Numbered from the stretch's first letter, positions 26,455 through 41,200 are shown. The stretch is 64,000 nucleotides of DNA from Archegozetes longisetosus (GCA_018873245.2 JAEMBT020000003.1:5661843-5725842); one strand, 5' to 3'. A program made the numbers and translations. Notes: generated by a model not told the origin, from the sequence alone.

Positions 26455-29400
26455 ATGGACTCAAACGGCGACGAATCTGCTCCATGTCCGCGTCTTTGCC
26501 ATTTGATCAAATGGCCTGACTTCGATGGCTATGGTTTCAATTTGCACGCTGAGAAGACCAAGAGCGGGCAATACATCGGCAAAGTGGACGATGACTCACC
26601 AGCGCAGTTGGCAGGTTTGAGAGAAGGCGATCGTATTATTGAAGTCAATATGGTCAACATCGCTAACGAAAATCATCGACAAGTTGTCGAACGCATTAAG
26701 TCAATTCCGAATGAAACCAAGCTATTAGTCATCGACGATTTAGCGGACAAGTGGTATAAAGAGAGGAAGGTAGTTGTCAAAAGTTCTCAATCGAATGTCA
26801 TTCACTGCAAGACACCTGTTCCGCGACCGAGCACCAAAAACCGCACGAGTCCTCCTTCGACGCCTTCTACTAATAGTATTAATGGAGATAACGAAAATCA
26901 GCATCAAATTAATGATAATTTGAATAATTCCAATACTAATGGAGTCAAACATAACGTGGAAATCAATCATAAAACTAATGGAAATATTGACGAGAGAGAA
27001 GATTCTCCTGTTTCGGTAAGCATTACATTTGTTAGTTGTTTTATTGCTTAATTGATTAGTTATATTGATATTGTTTACAAAACGTTTGTGACAATCAACT
27101 TTGATTTATCCATGGCTGTGTTGTGTATTTCAAGCTTTGATGAAATAAATAGCGGGATAAAAGTTGATGGAAAACAATATAAATTAGCGAAGAGAGTATA
27201 GAAAAGAACTTATTATTATTTAGTTATTAAACATAATATTTTCCTCAACAATTTCCCTGAAATGGCCTTGTCTTTGAAATGCATGACCACATATTCACAT
27301 ATACTCACTATTTATTATGCGTCTATATTAAAGCTCTGCAAACTTGATGGAATCTTTATTTTATAATTTAATTCATAAACTATTCTTTGCTTCGACAGCA
27401 TAAGGAATAAGTGGTTAAGTTTTGTGGTGAGTTTTTTTCCCACTAACAATAGCGTCACTTCTATTTCCGTACTTATGAAATAGCTTTTGGGTTTTGAAGT
27501 TTGGGTTGTAAGAAATTTTCAGACCATATTTGAGTGAAAGCTGAGCTCAGTTACAAAACGTTAAGATTATCTAAAAATGCAAATAAAGCCTAATTCTTAA
27601 AAAATATTTACAACCCATTCAAATAACCTTAATTACTATTATACGAGCAAGAATGGATTCAAATAATGAATATATGTCATAAAGTCTTATTTGTGGGACG
27701 ATTTATATAATAAACGGTTCGGTTTAGTTGTTTCCATTAATATTTAAGTTTAACTCAAAATTATTGACTCGTTTCACGAATGCACACAAAAGAACCCACA
27801 ACTTGACCGTTTGATAGAGCCCTTAAATTTATTTGTTGGACGTGAGCCATAAATGATCCTAATATAGTTAGGAAAGCAGTCGGCAACCAATTTATAAGTG
27901 ATGGTCGACTATAATATTGAAGATTAGAAAGTTTATCGTGAAATTTGAAGTCGGGCAAACAAAGTAAAATTTATATGGATAGTAATAAAGTACTGATATT
28001 CCTTAAGGTTTTAATCACTCGAGTAAATAAGGAAACAATTTGGTGATGCAACTTATTTGCCCATTTAATAATTAGTGAACTAATTATAGCAATTATGCGG
28101 GAGTTCGGTATTGAATCAATGCAAACAATAAAAACGCCTACAGATATGCTCTTTATTGTAGTACTGAGAACTTTGGCACTTCTAATTCGCACTTAAAGCA
28201 AATTATCGCTCAATGATAAATGCAGTCATAACTGTTTATATAACATTGCATTTTGATACCATTATTATGTTCGTCATAACTCAGTAATTTATTGCTTGTG
28301 ACCTATTAAATAGCGTTCAATTTGAAATTTGTGCTTAATTTTAATTTCTGTTATTTACCAAAAATAATCATAAAAGTAATGAAAGCTAATCAGACCTCTA
28401 TTCACATAAAACTTATTTTTCAGTTCAACTCTCAATCCCATTCTATTCAATGCTAAATATTGTTTATTATCTACATCTCATTAAAGAACTATTTGAGTAT
28501 TGAGATAAAATCTAGTTTCCTTTTCACCGAATATCATTTCCAAAGTAACATTTATGAATTAAGAAGCTATCTAGAAGTTGGTCAATGGAATGTAAAGATT
28601 GGTTTGTTTATAGAGATTCTTAGTTTTAGGGAATGTCATAGAAGATAGTTAACAATTGAATGTTTACTGGATTCCAGAGTAGAGAGGACTAACTTGAGAT
28701 AAGTTCAAATCTCATAATTCACTACTTTCATTGATAACCAATCGTTAGATCAATAATATATTTGTGCACATGTATTCTTTCATTTTTGTTTATCATATAT
28801 TCAGCTGATATTTCAAAATTAATTTTCATGTCAATGTCATTGCATTTACTACGACTGATGCCAAAGGCGTAAACGGACGTTATTTTGTGTTATTTGTTAA
28901 ATTTGATGGTCTTTTCGCGTACAAAACAATATAATATTTATTTATGTTAAAAAACCACACGATCAATCAATAATCGAATCAAAAGATCGCACAAATAAAT
29001 CATTTTTTATCAATCAAAAACTCAGTCTTTTCATTCCCACAAATTGCCTGTAATTGAGGTGAAATTTAATTGAAAATACTTGTGCTTTCAGTTTAAAATT
29101 CACATAAGATTTAGTGTCACTTTATTGGAACTTTGTTCAGTTTTAGAAAATAATTGAAATTACTGTACAAATTTAGAATAATATTTTAAAAATGTTTCCC
29201 AAATTTTGTAATATTTTCGCTTCAACTATTCAGTCACAAATGATTCACTTTCCTTGATTAAAAAATTTATCAATTGAAACTATTTGAAGCCTTAGACAAA
29301 GTAGAGGTAGATATCTAAATTATCTCATTTCCAAGAAGAGAAAGAGAGCAGAAAATTGTTATCAAATATTAATTTATCGAAATATGCCCTTACAATCGAA

Positions 29401-32400
29401 TAATTGCACTAATCATATGCATTACATAATGTATGTTCAATTATTATTATTGCAAGTTAAATCAGAGTGTACTAAATTCTAATCTTGATCAACTAGTAAA
29501 CTCAGTTAACTTTCTCATGTTCAAGTCAGTTAAGAATCACTTTAATTAGTTTAAATACTAACATGTAATTCTAAATGTTGTACAAAATTGTCCAAAATTG
29601 CTTTTCCGCGTTAGGTATAGCCAAGTGTTAGCAATTTTCTGATAGACATTTCAATTGAGTAGTTCGAAATACTTGTTTCAATAGTTTATTGCATTAATGT
29701 GTTAATTATGTTGACAAAACAGGAAAAAATATCATTCAATTCAAATTAAATTTGACTGCAATTTTGCTCTAAGTTTATTGTTTTATTCAACTTATCTATT
29801 ATATTGCCATAAACTTAATAGACTTGATATTTAGAGGAAACCATATCAAAATCAAACTATCCTTAATTGTTGTTTACTTATTAAAAATGCTCAAATATTA
29901 TTGTTATTCGCTTTCCGACCGTTCACTCGTCACAACATTCATTCAAAACATTATCTGAAATGTTTTGCCTTCAAAACATTTTTCTTTAACTCAAATTGCT
30001 TGATTGGTATCTAATCGAAGTTTAGTATATTTTTGCTTTTCGTCCTATATCTTCAAATGTTTTTTTTAGTTTTTAGGTGATTACATACTTTCTTATTCGG
30101 TCATGAAAATACTTATCTCTGACTTTTTGTTTAATTACACATTTAATAATAGTATTTTTATTGTTGATTAGTTTTAAATGCGACAATAGTATAAATAGCT
30201 TTTATTATATGAAGGCTTCACGATCTGTATTGGTATTTCGTTTCTAACTCTAAACTTATTGTTTATTTTCTTTTCGAGGCTAAATTAGTCAGCTTTAAAA
30301 CCACTATTTTCTTCAATGTTCTACTTTTTATCCTATTGATGCAACTCATCAAGTCTTGTCAGATTTCATTTAAGTCATTAAACTGTTGCAAATATATGTT
30401 TTCAAAAAGCACTTCTTCATCATTTAGCCTCGCACAAATGATGTCAAATACATTTTTTTGTCTCGTCTCTCATTAGTTCTCGTTTTGATGACAAGTTTGA
30501 CCAAATTGTCGCATCAATCTTTACTAACTGTTACTAATTTGAGCACGTTTAATCAGTGAGTCAAATCTATTTTCCATTCAACGACTCAATTTTGACTAGT
30601 TTCTTAGCTTTCCTTCTATCAACTATCTGTTTAACCATTTGCAGTGTGGGTCAACTTAGTATAATTTACTAATTATTAGCATAACTTCATAGGAAATAGA
30701 CTCAAATTTATAAAAATTCAATTGAGAACAATATATGAAAATAGAGTGAGAGTAGTTTGCGTTGATGAAAAAAGTCATAACTAATAATATATGTTGACAA
30801 AATTGAAACGATTGTTATTATATTTTGAAATAACTTCACTTGATTTCATTGATTTAGTACGTGTTGCAAGTGTGCCACTTGTCATAAATAAACTAGAGAC
30901 TAATTTATTCTTATCTAAATACTAGTATTTTATTCAATCATCACTTATGTAAACCAGCTTCTAATCAATAAGTAACTAATCACTTGTAATTTCATCTCCT
31001 ATTCAAGCTTTGGGTGCAGTCAGACATTGAAAGAATGTGATTATCTACTTGTAAGCAATTGTCGAAAATTGAAAGTTGAACAGAACCTGTTGATAGAGTA
31101 GGTAACCGTAGGTTAGGTTGTCGTCAACTAAATTTTTATTATATCTTTTAACTCTATTTTTGGTCTTTTATGTTCCACTTACCTATTTCTACATTTATTG
31201 TCTTTTAGGCTACTGTTAAATAGCCGAACATTTATTTCTTAGATATGCTGTACAAAAAAGCATTTTCAATTTGATATGATTAATGTGTGTACGCGATTAT
31301 ATTCATAATGATTATTAATATTTTTATGCAAATAGAGTGGAGTGGGTTATAAATAAAGTTTGTCAAATCATACGTGTATTAGAAGTAAAAGTTATTGTTT
31401 AATTGTATTTTATCAATCTAACCTCTCTCTTATCAAATTAACAATAATTCTCTGATAATAGTCATTATGAATAATAATACTCATAAATTCATACTTGGTA
31501 ATACTCCTAATACTTCTATATCTAATCATCTTTTACAATCTTTGTGTTAAGACCACGCGTTCATAAGTACCAACTTGTCATTTCTATGAAATCTTTATAT
31601 TCTATAATTCAATTATATATTATATTATTGTTGAGTTACTTTTATAATTGATCAATAAAACCCAAACGTTGAGTCGATATCGTAAATGCTTCTAGGTTTA
31701 TCTCTTTCCAGAACAATTATACATTCAACAAAAATACAATTGCATTCAATTTAAATAATTGTAGTCAAAATAAACCATAAACGATTATAAGCTTTCATAT
31801 AGCTGTTAAAATTGTTCAATGTTCAAATTACTCACTTCAAATCACTACCATTTGGTGTTTACTTTTTTATTGCTTTTTTCATGTAAAATCGACAACTTCT
31901 CATAAATACTATATTTTATTTCAACGACTTTCTATCCATTCTTTAGTAGAATTATGTTTAGATAATGTTTTTTATTGTAATTTAGCTGAGCTTAATATTT
32001 GGTAACTGTTAAAAACACTTTTTGATTATCATTTATATGAAAATATTTCATGTTTACAACTTTTGTCTCAACTGTTGCCAAAGTGTCACTTGTTTGCCTG
32101 TAAAATCAAGTTTGATAAACTCTTCATTTTAATTAACTTTTACAGTTCACTTTATCGCAACTCAATTTGATGTTTGTTCAATTTTTGTCATTATACGATT
32201 CTAGGAATAATATTTCAAGCAACTATCTTAACAGAAGTGTGTTTCACTCATTTACTGTAACTCAAGTCAAATGTAGTTGCAAAGTCAGTACTATCAGACT
32301 TAATCATTACTCAATCGTTACTCAATCATTACTCAATATATTACTGAGTAATGAACCTTTAAAAGCCATTTTTTGCATCATTTCTATTAATTTAAACAAA

Positions 32401-33225
32401 TTGAATCCCTATTCCCTTCACTCAAATACCATCGCGAGCATTCTTTTTAAATTTTTTAGGCGTCAATCGCAAAATATCCCAATTATTACCTCAAATATTT
32501 ATTTTGAGCGATAAAAATAAATTAAAAATTATTATTTAAGCAAAAAGTCAGCTCAAATATGTCTAATAATTATGGGTTGGAATGACTTGTTTCGAAATAA
32601 CATTTGGAATTAGCTGCAATTTGAAAATTAGAGTAAAAAATCACTTTGCCAAACTTATTTTTGACACATAGCATTTTTCATCAAATCAACAAAATAGTTT
32701 CCTTGACTTTTCAACATTTCAACTCATATCAAAATTACTTTCAATTAATTCAATCTTCATAATAGTATGCCATAAATTAAGACAGGCCATCAAATTAATT
32801 AGTTGATTAGTAAACAAGATAACAATAGTAGTACTATTTTAGCTTTCATTTTACAAAATAAAATATTCATAACTAATTAAACCAATTTAATTGATTAGGA
32901 AAATGGTGCCAACAATTCGTCTCGAGGCTCAACTCCGCAAAGTCCAATCCGATCACAGGTGACCTCCACAGAGTCGGTCAACAATAACCGTCCCTCAAGC
33001 GATGGAAGTAATACCAACACTTCAATCCCAGGTTCTCCGACATCGAGTAAAAGTGGTTCCAGTCTTAGCGGTCCATCGCGTCAGTTGAGTGAAAGTGGGG
33101 CTGATTTAAATCTTAATATGAGTGCGTCTGAAATGAGACAAATTTTGGCTCAGAGAAAGAAACACGACGCCAAAAAGGCCCAAATCGATTTGAAACAAAA
33201 ATACGAAATCATTCAACAAATGTAG
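26455..33225 (+). CDS. NHERF-like scaffold with a single PDZ domain (EBP50/Sip1 family)
   Basis: A 295-aa protein in two exons (26455-27015 and 32899-33225) with a phase-0 intron of 5883 nt. The PDZ domain covers roughly residues 10-95; its carboxylate-binding loop is GYGFNLHAEK, followed by IGKVDDDSPAQLAGLREGDRIIEVN. A long Ser/Asn/Pro-rich linker follows. The C-terminal helix (SASEMRQILAQRKKHDAKKA, then DLKQKYEII) resembles the ezrin-radixin-moesin binding tail of NHERF proteins. Such scaffolds link transporters and receptors to cortical actin (family knowledge). Vertebrate NHERF1/2 have two PDZ domains; I see only one here, and no exon encoding a second in the intron, though a small missed exon cannot be excluded. 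The linker-rich exon 2 has codons GC-richer than its flanks, which supports it as coding. Confidence 0.85.
27016..32898 (+). other. Large intron of the NHERF-like gene
   Basis: A 5883-nt GT-AG intron, the longest in the window, almost uniformly AT-rich. It contains a few open frames of 60-115 codons (for example 32167-32514) without recognisable motifs, and a short tandem of ATTACTCAATC-like units near 32306-32340. I see no nested gene or RNA that I can support. Confidence 0.5.
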
Positions 33226-34523
33226 ACGTGTCGCCAACAAGCAATTAGCAAGAATTCCACCAAAAGCAGGATTCGATGCACTCAATCGCAAATTCTATTA
33301 TTCCGTTATGTCTCCAAGCTTCCAATTAATTTAATTGTATTTTATCTCAAGTGCATTCCCTGTGCCATGACTTTGATTTAAATTCTATTATTAATTAAGT
33401 TCTGTTCAAACATAAAAACATTTAAATCGGATTTGTTGACATTAATGGGATGAATATTGGATCGAATTGAAAGTATGAATAATGGGGTGAATATTGAATC
33501 GATTGAAAGCATCACTAATACTATCTTCAGTTTATTGCATAATCTGAACCAAACTTTTGGGCCAATCAATGATGTTTTATAACAATACAGTTTATTAAAC
33601 ATATTTTAAACTTCTAATACTTTATAAAAGTTGATTCCGATTACATTTTATAAACTTTATTAAACTTTAATATAACTTAAGGCATAAAGAATTCCATTTT
33701 ATTCTTTTGACTAATCATTTAATTTGAATTGAATTGAATTATTCCTGATTTTAATTACTTTAATATTAAAATTTCGATTTATATTTTTAAAATAATTGTT
33801 GCGAGAAATGGTTGATTTAAGGCCAAAGATGTTATGAAGATTTGATACAAATTCGTTTCATTAATGAACAAATAGTTAAACATAAAAATTGTATTTTCTT
33901 TTCAATGTTTTGTTTCCATCTATTGGTTACTTACGGCTCATTTTCATTCACTAAAATTAATATAAACTTTGATTTATAATTTCATGTCTGTTCTGTTTCT
34001 GGAATTATATTATTACAAGAATTGTCTGATTCGTTATGATAAGAAAGTAATTTATTTGGTATATGCAAAATCTTATAAAAGTTGACAATTGCAATATTTG
34101 TCAGATTGGAGAGACAAAGCAGTTTTGAATAACCAGACGTATCGGACAATACTTGCAAACTATTTTATTTTTGGTATTATTAAGAGACTTTCCTAAATTG
34201 ATCAAAAGTTACTTTCCAGTGTCTGATGTGATAACTGTGTGCCTTTTATTATATTTAATCTAAATATTGCAGTGATCACTGCATTGTATTATTGAAAACA
34301 TTTTTTGTAAAACCTCATCTTAAGTTGGTTTTAAATAAAATTGCCTCAATTATATATAATATCAAATTCTTATCTATCCCGTATGTTTAAACTCAATCTA
34401 TGCAATTGTTTTAGATAACACTCACATTTGAATGTAGTTAACGTAAAATCTAATCTAAAATCATTTTAGAGCACATATTATATTGTTGTGTAACAATACT
34501 ATGAAGCATTCCTCATTCAGAAC
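33226..34523. other. Intergenic region
   Basis: The NHERF-like 3' end plus AT-rich DNA. The pair at about 33430-33500 (TGAATATTGGATCGAATTGAAAG-like and a diverged second copy) is a weak local duplication. No gene supported. Confidence 0.35.
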
Positions 34524-35041
34524 ATGAATTTTTTAAATTCGCAGCTCTTCAACTCGAGTACAGTCTCGTTTCCAAGATTCCAATTAGAGATAGAGCCAAC
34601 AGTTGTGATTGAACAAGGTAAATCAACAATTCTTAAGTTGAAAGTTTACAGCAAATTCGGACTAACGTCCTTTGGTTGTCTGACATCGCACCCATGTTTG
34701 AACTATGCTCACTTTACGTTATATTTTTTAGCTTTACCTTTATTTACAAATTATTGTCATCGAACATGGTTCGCAAAAATGCAAGTCAGATTTAGGACTA
34801 AATGTTAAACAAATTGTTTTCTACAGTAGAAGCAAATTGGAAAAAAGAAAGAGAAAATTCACTCGTAAATGGCTCATGTGCTTTACCGCCAGTATTGTTA
34901 AATCTTATGAGTGCTTAATCAAATTGATTTTAGAGCTGTGTAGCCAAAGATGGCACGTTCAACAATAATAAAAATACCGAATCCTGCGGCAACAGATGTA
35001 ACAATAGGGCGACAAGCCACACTAAATTCAAATTTTATTAA
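34524..35041 (+). CDS. Candidate small spliced gene, unrecognised
   Basis: A set of in-phase GT-AG exons can be joined: 34524-34617, 34732-34803, 34827-34864 and 34934-35041 (103 aa, stop TAA). Without the last intron, exon 3 reads to a stop at 34916-34918. The strong sites are the first donor (AAG|GTAAAT) and the acceptors ATATTTTTTAG, TTTTCTACAG and TTGATTTTAG. The donor after exon 2 is weak (T|GTTAAA). The deduced middle (RTWFAKMQVRFRTKLEANW, then KKEREN) is charged and coding-like, and the last exon has four Cys. I recognise no family. Each exon is short enough to arise by chance, so the model is tentative. Confidence 0.3.
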
Positions 35042-35298
35042 CTGGACGGACATTAAACTTAATAATTAAGTAGAGATTGATTTTGAAAATAGATATAAAT
35101 TGCTCTTTACGTCAGTCATAAAATATAGTTTCAACTGATTTCTTGCTAAACATGTTTAGAATAACTTATATTATATAATAATATAATATATGCGCTAAAT
35201 ATATGTATAAAACAAAGAATAGCTCAAATATTTGGCAAATCGATTAATATAAGTGTAGTTTCAAATGTGCCAAAACATCAAATCATTTAACTTATATA

Positions 35299-38200
35299 TC
35301 AGTTTTTAATTTTAATTTCTTTCTTTATCTTCTGCTCCCAAACTTCAATCAAAGATATTCTTCTTCGCGGTCCTCCCACTTGACAGTTCTGAAATAATAA
35401 AAATCAATTTGACAACAATTTCAAATTCAATCTTAACAAATACTATTTAGTGCACTCTTAGAAACTTTTGCAAAATCATAATCTCCTACAACAAAACATT
35501 TGCATTTGACCCACTTCTTAAATTATTTCGAATACTTATATATAGTCGTAACTCAAAAGTTTTTAAACTAATTTCCAAAAAGGTTTATCTATCAAAATAC
35601 AAATACAATCTAATAGGACTTAAAATATGAGAGCTCTTGCCTATCACCAACTTGAGTCAAACTGTTAAATAAGCTAAGTTTCAATACAAATATTAACTTT
35701 AGTAAAGCATAACGAATGGATTTGAGTCTAAAAAATGTAATCAAGAGTGACAATCGATTGCAAAAGCACTTACGTTATCATTTATTGAACTGTCTTCAAG
35801 ACTGCTCTCACTCTCAACCAAATTAGGATTACTATTAGTTCGAATAATTAAAAGTTCGTCAGTTTGCGAGATATCGTCTTTGATGCCATCGTCGCTTTGA
35901 TCAACTAATGTGCTTAAGTTAGGCGTTGATAATCCAATAAATTTGACGCGTTGCCACCTATAAGAGTGATTATGTTAATTATAATGGTTTTCATTCTTAA
36001 AACAATTATTAAAACACTTTTCATTTTAATATAATTGATTTGCAACAAAATCAAATTCAATCGGAACTCACACCAAAACTAATGTTATTCAATATGTATG
36101 TTGGCGTTCAACAGTTTTTTGTAACGAATATCATTAAATCCGTTCTAGTAAACATTTTTTTGTGACTGTTCGCCTACTTTAAGACTTGAGAAGATTCCAA
36201 TTGAAAAGAACTTATAGAAAAAGTCTAGAAAACAGTTAAGCTAATGAATTAGAAGGAGAAAAGTAGCAAATAATCATTATAGAAATGAGACCAATAGTCT
36301 AAATGAGAGCATTATTTCCCTGGTATTACTTTAGGCTATAATTAAGAAAGTAACTGTGTAACAAATTGCAACGCAATAATCAATTATTGCATTAAACATT
36401 TCAGCAATACGTATAATTGTTGTCCAACAGCCTAATAATTGCTAACATCTATTCATAATCCAACTAATCTCGCAGTAAAGTTAAACCAATCAATCAATTA
36501 AGTTGATAGTTCAAACTAAAATATATGGAACCTTATAGAATTAAATCAGGTATGCCTTTATATTATTAATCAAGACTAAACTATTCAGAACACCTACTCC
36601 ACAGAGCTCGAGCTTCAGCCTCAACTCGAGTCCTAGTTTGAGGTTTGGGCTTCTAAAAATTGACATAGATTTTAATGTATTATTGACAAAAAAATGAAAA
36701 TTGCAATATCGGTATAGCGATTAGAAATTGCAAATAAAGTATAAAAAACAAAACTTAAAGCTCATTGAATGAGAACGCGTTTTACCACAAAATATCAATA
36801 TATCCTGATTGACTTCAAGTTTGAAACTTGACTAAAAACCATCTGATAGACATTTTACGTGAGAATCAGTTTCAGGAAATTTGAGTTCAAAGTAAATAAA
36901 TTATAAAAAATATTTATGTTTATTGTAAAAAATGAATCACTATCTTTAGGATGTTTTATGATTATAACGTTTTTTATTGACTTAATGGATAGTTGCGTAT
37001 GGCTTATGCTCCATAAAGTGATTAAATAAGAAAACTAGAGTCAAGTTTAATCGATCACTTCAGTTATATCGCTATAAAGCTTGAAACTGCAACATAATGC
37101 ATCTTCATAATTTAATCTTTACATTTACGTGAAACTGCATTTTTAGAATGCTTAATATTAAAACCGAGCAGAACAGGGGTCAAAATGACTTGCCATTAAA
37201 ATTGTCCATGATTGTCTATCGATGAAAATAGAATAAAAACATTTTACCATATTTGTTTCTAACTTATGACTGTAGCAAATTGTTCGAGAATGACCAACTA
37301 TGACTACCTTATGTTCCTTCAAAATGACTGCCATTCAAAATAATGATCCATTACTTAAAAATGTTCACTAAAACTAACGCCACAGTTGAAATATTTGAAC
37401 AAATATTGCTTTATTAGATACTAAAGCAACAAATATTTTAATATTCAATATTAAATAAGTAGGTGAATGTCATACATTTAGGTGTCGAGTGTTCTCATTG
37501 CTTCATTTGTAGTTAATTTAATAAGAAAATCATTTTATAAAACTCAATGCCTGTATTGAGTTAGAAGCAAACATTGGAGACCTGATTCACTTTTGTAAAT
37601 TCAAATTTCAATACAACTCATCTCACTGTTACTTAACACTAGTTCTATTGTAGTTCTTTCATATGAATCAGTCTTATGATAAAAACTAAGATCAAAACCA
37701 AAATCAGACTCTATTATTCAGAAATTGTTATCAAAAAGTTGTCAAGTATTTTTCTAGTGAGTTTTATCGAGAATGCCCGATATAATATAAAGATCAACAG
37801 TACATCAGAGAGTGCATCAAAGAGTGCATCGAATAGTGCATCAAAGAGTACATCAAAGAGTATATCAATGAGCACATCAATAGATCGCATTTGAAATAAA
37901 GCGGAAACACTTTGAAGCAGTATTTGAGCAATTTTTCAGTGCCTCAAATACTATTATCAGTTGAAGTTTGACCATCTATAACAGAGGTTCAATACTAAGA
38001 TTAGATGAATACTGACACAAAACCAGATGTAATGATGAAAATTAGAACAAATTTTAATAAGAGATCAAAACAAATTTATAATCCAGTTAATCAATAAATT
38101 AATTCAATCAACTATGAACTCCAACTTCATTATTATATTAACTCTAAGTTGACTGCAAACAATTGAAGAGTTGAGATTATGGTGAAAAGTGTTTTTCTGC

Positions 38201-41200
38201 TCTCATAAATAACTTTATTTAGCCTTCAAACGATTGATAACAATTGGGAATTTTGCTGTTTCCCATTTCTATGAAATATAACATTATTGAAGTGATACAA
38301 ATCCGTCAATTGCTCATTCTTGCTAATATTTTGTTTGAAGAAGCATTTTCAAAAAGATAACCTAAAGCAAATTGACTTGATTCCTTTTCAAATGTATAAA
38401 GTATAATCTCCAACGAGTTTATATTTGACGATCTCTTCTAAAGAAAACATCGTGTTGATCAGTTGAAACGGAGCAACATTTTGTAAAGATTGCTTGTTTG
38501 AAAGCAAATATAAGTAAAGATAATTATGGAAAATGTTAAGATATACAAATATTGAAGTTAAACCTGAATTCTAAGAAGACGGTTAACTGTAGTTTCTAGC
38601 AAATCAGGCATTCGTGAGAGTAAACATGATATAATCAAATTTGGAATCTCTCTCATGGCATTAACTGATTTCTTATTTGAACGTTACAAATATAAGTATA
38701 GATTACTTGAGATGCACACGAAGGATATCATAAATGCAAATCAAGTACTTTTAAGTGATAGCTCTCATCTGAAAAGTTATTGATCTGAATATTAGTGGCG
38801 ATTAGACTAGTAATAAGATATCAAATATATTGAAATTTGACAAATGATTCAATGTTCAAATTGAACTGGTTCTCAATTGGTCATCAAATATTAACTAAAT
38901 TACCTTAATTATGACAAATTCAAATGAAAACATTTGGATTGGTTCAACAAATATTCTATTTTATGGTATATAAGTTGTTAGTAAATAGGAATAAAATACT
39001 CATTTCATTAAGTTCTGTATACCTATTAATGAAATGAATGAAAATAATTAGTTTTTCATAGAATGACAACCGTTCCTAAAGAGTCTAAAAAATTGAATCT
39101 CTTTTCAGGCTCATTGTAAAACTTATTGCAAACTTGTTGATTGAATAAAATAAATCTATTCTAACTCAATCAAATGGCTAACGCTTTATGAGAATGAGTT
39201 GATCTATTGGAAAGAAGATCGATAATAAAAGCAAATTATTAATCTATTAAATAGTCCTAAGTCTTAGAATGAGGCACAAAGCAAAGCCAAAATTAGAGCT
39301 GACAACAAAATTGTGGTCTCAATAGTTGAATTTATTATTGATAATAATATAGACTAAGGCATATTTATAGTTGGGCTCCAATTTGAAAGCTGTGTGCCTT
39401 CAATGGTATATAATAAAACAAATGTTGTTAAATATGAAATATAGCTTCATTACTGTGAGCACTAGTGTTAATACAACTGAAAGTGTTTGTTGTTCTGCTT
39501 TCGCTCACGCTTCCGCAAATGTAACCAAACAATTTTGACACATTCCACGTGTTAATAATACCTTTTAGATGATTTTTTCGCTTTTACTGTCATAAATTTA
39601 AACAATTAAGTGTTGCTACTGGTGTTCAGTTGAATGGACTAATTGTTTGATCCATATGTGCTAACACTTTATTGATAAAAAAAATGATCTCAAAAATGGT
39701 CAAACAGTAGAAGCAAACTAAATGAAACTGATAAAAGAAATTAGAACAAGTGATAAATTGTAAAATGATGTCTAAATTTTGTAAAGCATCACTGAATACA
39801 CATATGCTGTTAACCAAAATAATGTTATGTGAAGTCGCACTAATGATAATGAGGACTCAGTCTCTATAAAACTAAACTCTGATGTAATTTACATTTTAAT
39901 AGTATGACTTAAAGCTATTTGCTTAAAATGAACCCTAAAGAGTACTTCTTATATAATTATGTGTCTTCGTAGCTCTGATTCATCATATTTGTTGCCTAAT
40001 CAGAACTATGAGTGGGTTTGCAGTGAAGTCTATTGACTAATTCTTACATCCATTAGCTCTAATCAATTCATATAAGCTATTGAACTGACAACTAATTAAA
40101 TACAAATTACATTCAACTATTTAAGACTACAATTAACTTAAGCATTCATTGCAATAATCGAATATAGTATGCAATTAGAACTACTTATCATTATTATAAA
40201 CCAATTACAGCCCGAAGCTTATAATCAATTTTCATATAACGCATTTATGATTTCGATACCAAAATTAGTTGAAAAATATTAACAATTCGATAAATACCTC
40301 AATTCATCTTCTCGTGCTTTCATTTCTTTTAGTTCTTCCTGAATCTTACAAATCGCAGACACACGTCTTCTAAGTTGATTCAAATTACTTTTAACAAACT
40401 GCGGAGGTTTTAATTCGTAGTAATCATTGGGTGAGTTATTTAAGAGTCCATTTCCACCATTAATTGATACGAAAGGGGAAAAGTATGAATTGTCTTTACT
40501 CGCAGATTTGCCTTTGCTGTTAATAAACTTGTGCATATTTACTTTCTTGTTGCCCACAACAGGACTGCTAACTTTCCGACATAGTGCAGGGAAATTTACT
40601 GAAGAACTCGCCGAACTTGAAGATGATGAAATCTTATTACTTGTCAAGTTCATTTCACTGGATTCGCTTCTTTCACTCAAATTTCTCTCATTATATCTGA
40701 AAAAGTCAATTCAAAACCAATATATCACTTATTTTCTTTTATCCCTTCTCTAACAAAAACTAAATCTACTTTTTTTCTCATTTCTAACCAACTAATAGAC
40801 ACTAATTTAGTTTTTACTTTAGAACTTCACACAAATCAATACAATTTTGAAAAATGCATTGTTGGAAGAGCTCTACACTCAACCAATTGTGTGCTATTAC
40901 GAGAGTTTTTAAAACTTTTTAAATTTATCTTTTTATATTCTCAAAAAAAATAAAGTACTTTAAGTCTTATTCGGGACACAATTTCAGTTGCTTTCAAACT
41001 CTTAGTCACTACCGAATAAGAGGAGAAATTTTGGTCTTTTTAATAAGTAAGCAAACATAGCCTAAAATTTGTATTAATAGAAACAAACCTCCTAAATCTA
41101 AATATTATGCTTCAACAACATTAATCGATTAAATAAATAGAGAGAAGTTGAATCAACAGTTCATATTCAGTAAGAACTGATCATTACGCCGTCGATATCT

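Noticed and set aside
28690-28720. GTTCAAATCTC-like sequence resembling a tRNA T-loop
   Set aside because: No acceptor, D or anticodon stem could be built around it.
32167-32514. 115-codon open frame in the NHERF-like intron
   Set aside because: AT-driven composition, no domain and no splice context. A frame of this length is expected about once by chance in 64 kb of such DNA.
27016-32898. Mobile element inside the large intron
   Set aside because: I searched by eye for terminal repeats, transposase or reverse transcriptase motifs and target duplications and saw none.
37676-37894. Ser-rich 72-codon open frame
   Set aside because: Its length comes from a 12-bp minisatellite; no promoter or homology. 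Treated as a repeat.
38565-38580. 7-nt microexon that would repair the phase of the coiled-coil gene
   Set aside because: A 7-nt match between splice-like dinucleotides is expected often by chance; mentioned only as a possibility.
40427-40753. 108-codon plus-strand frame
   Set aside because: It is antisense to the coding exon 40298-40696 of the coiled-coil gene.
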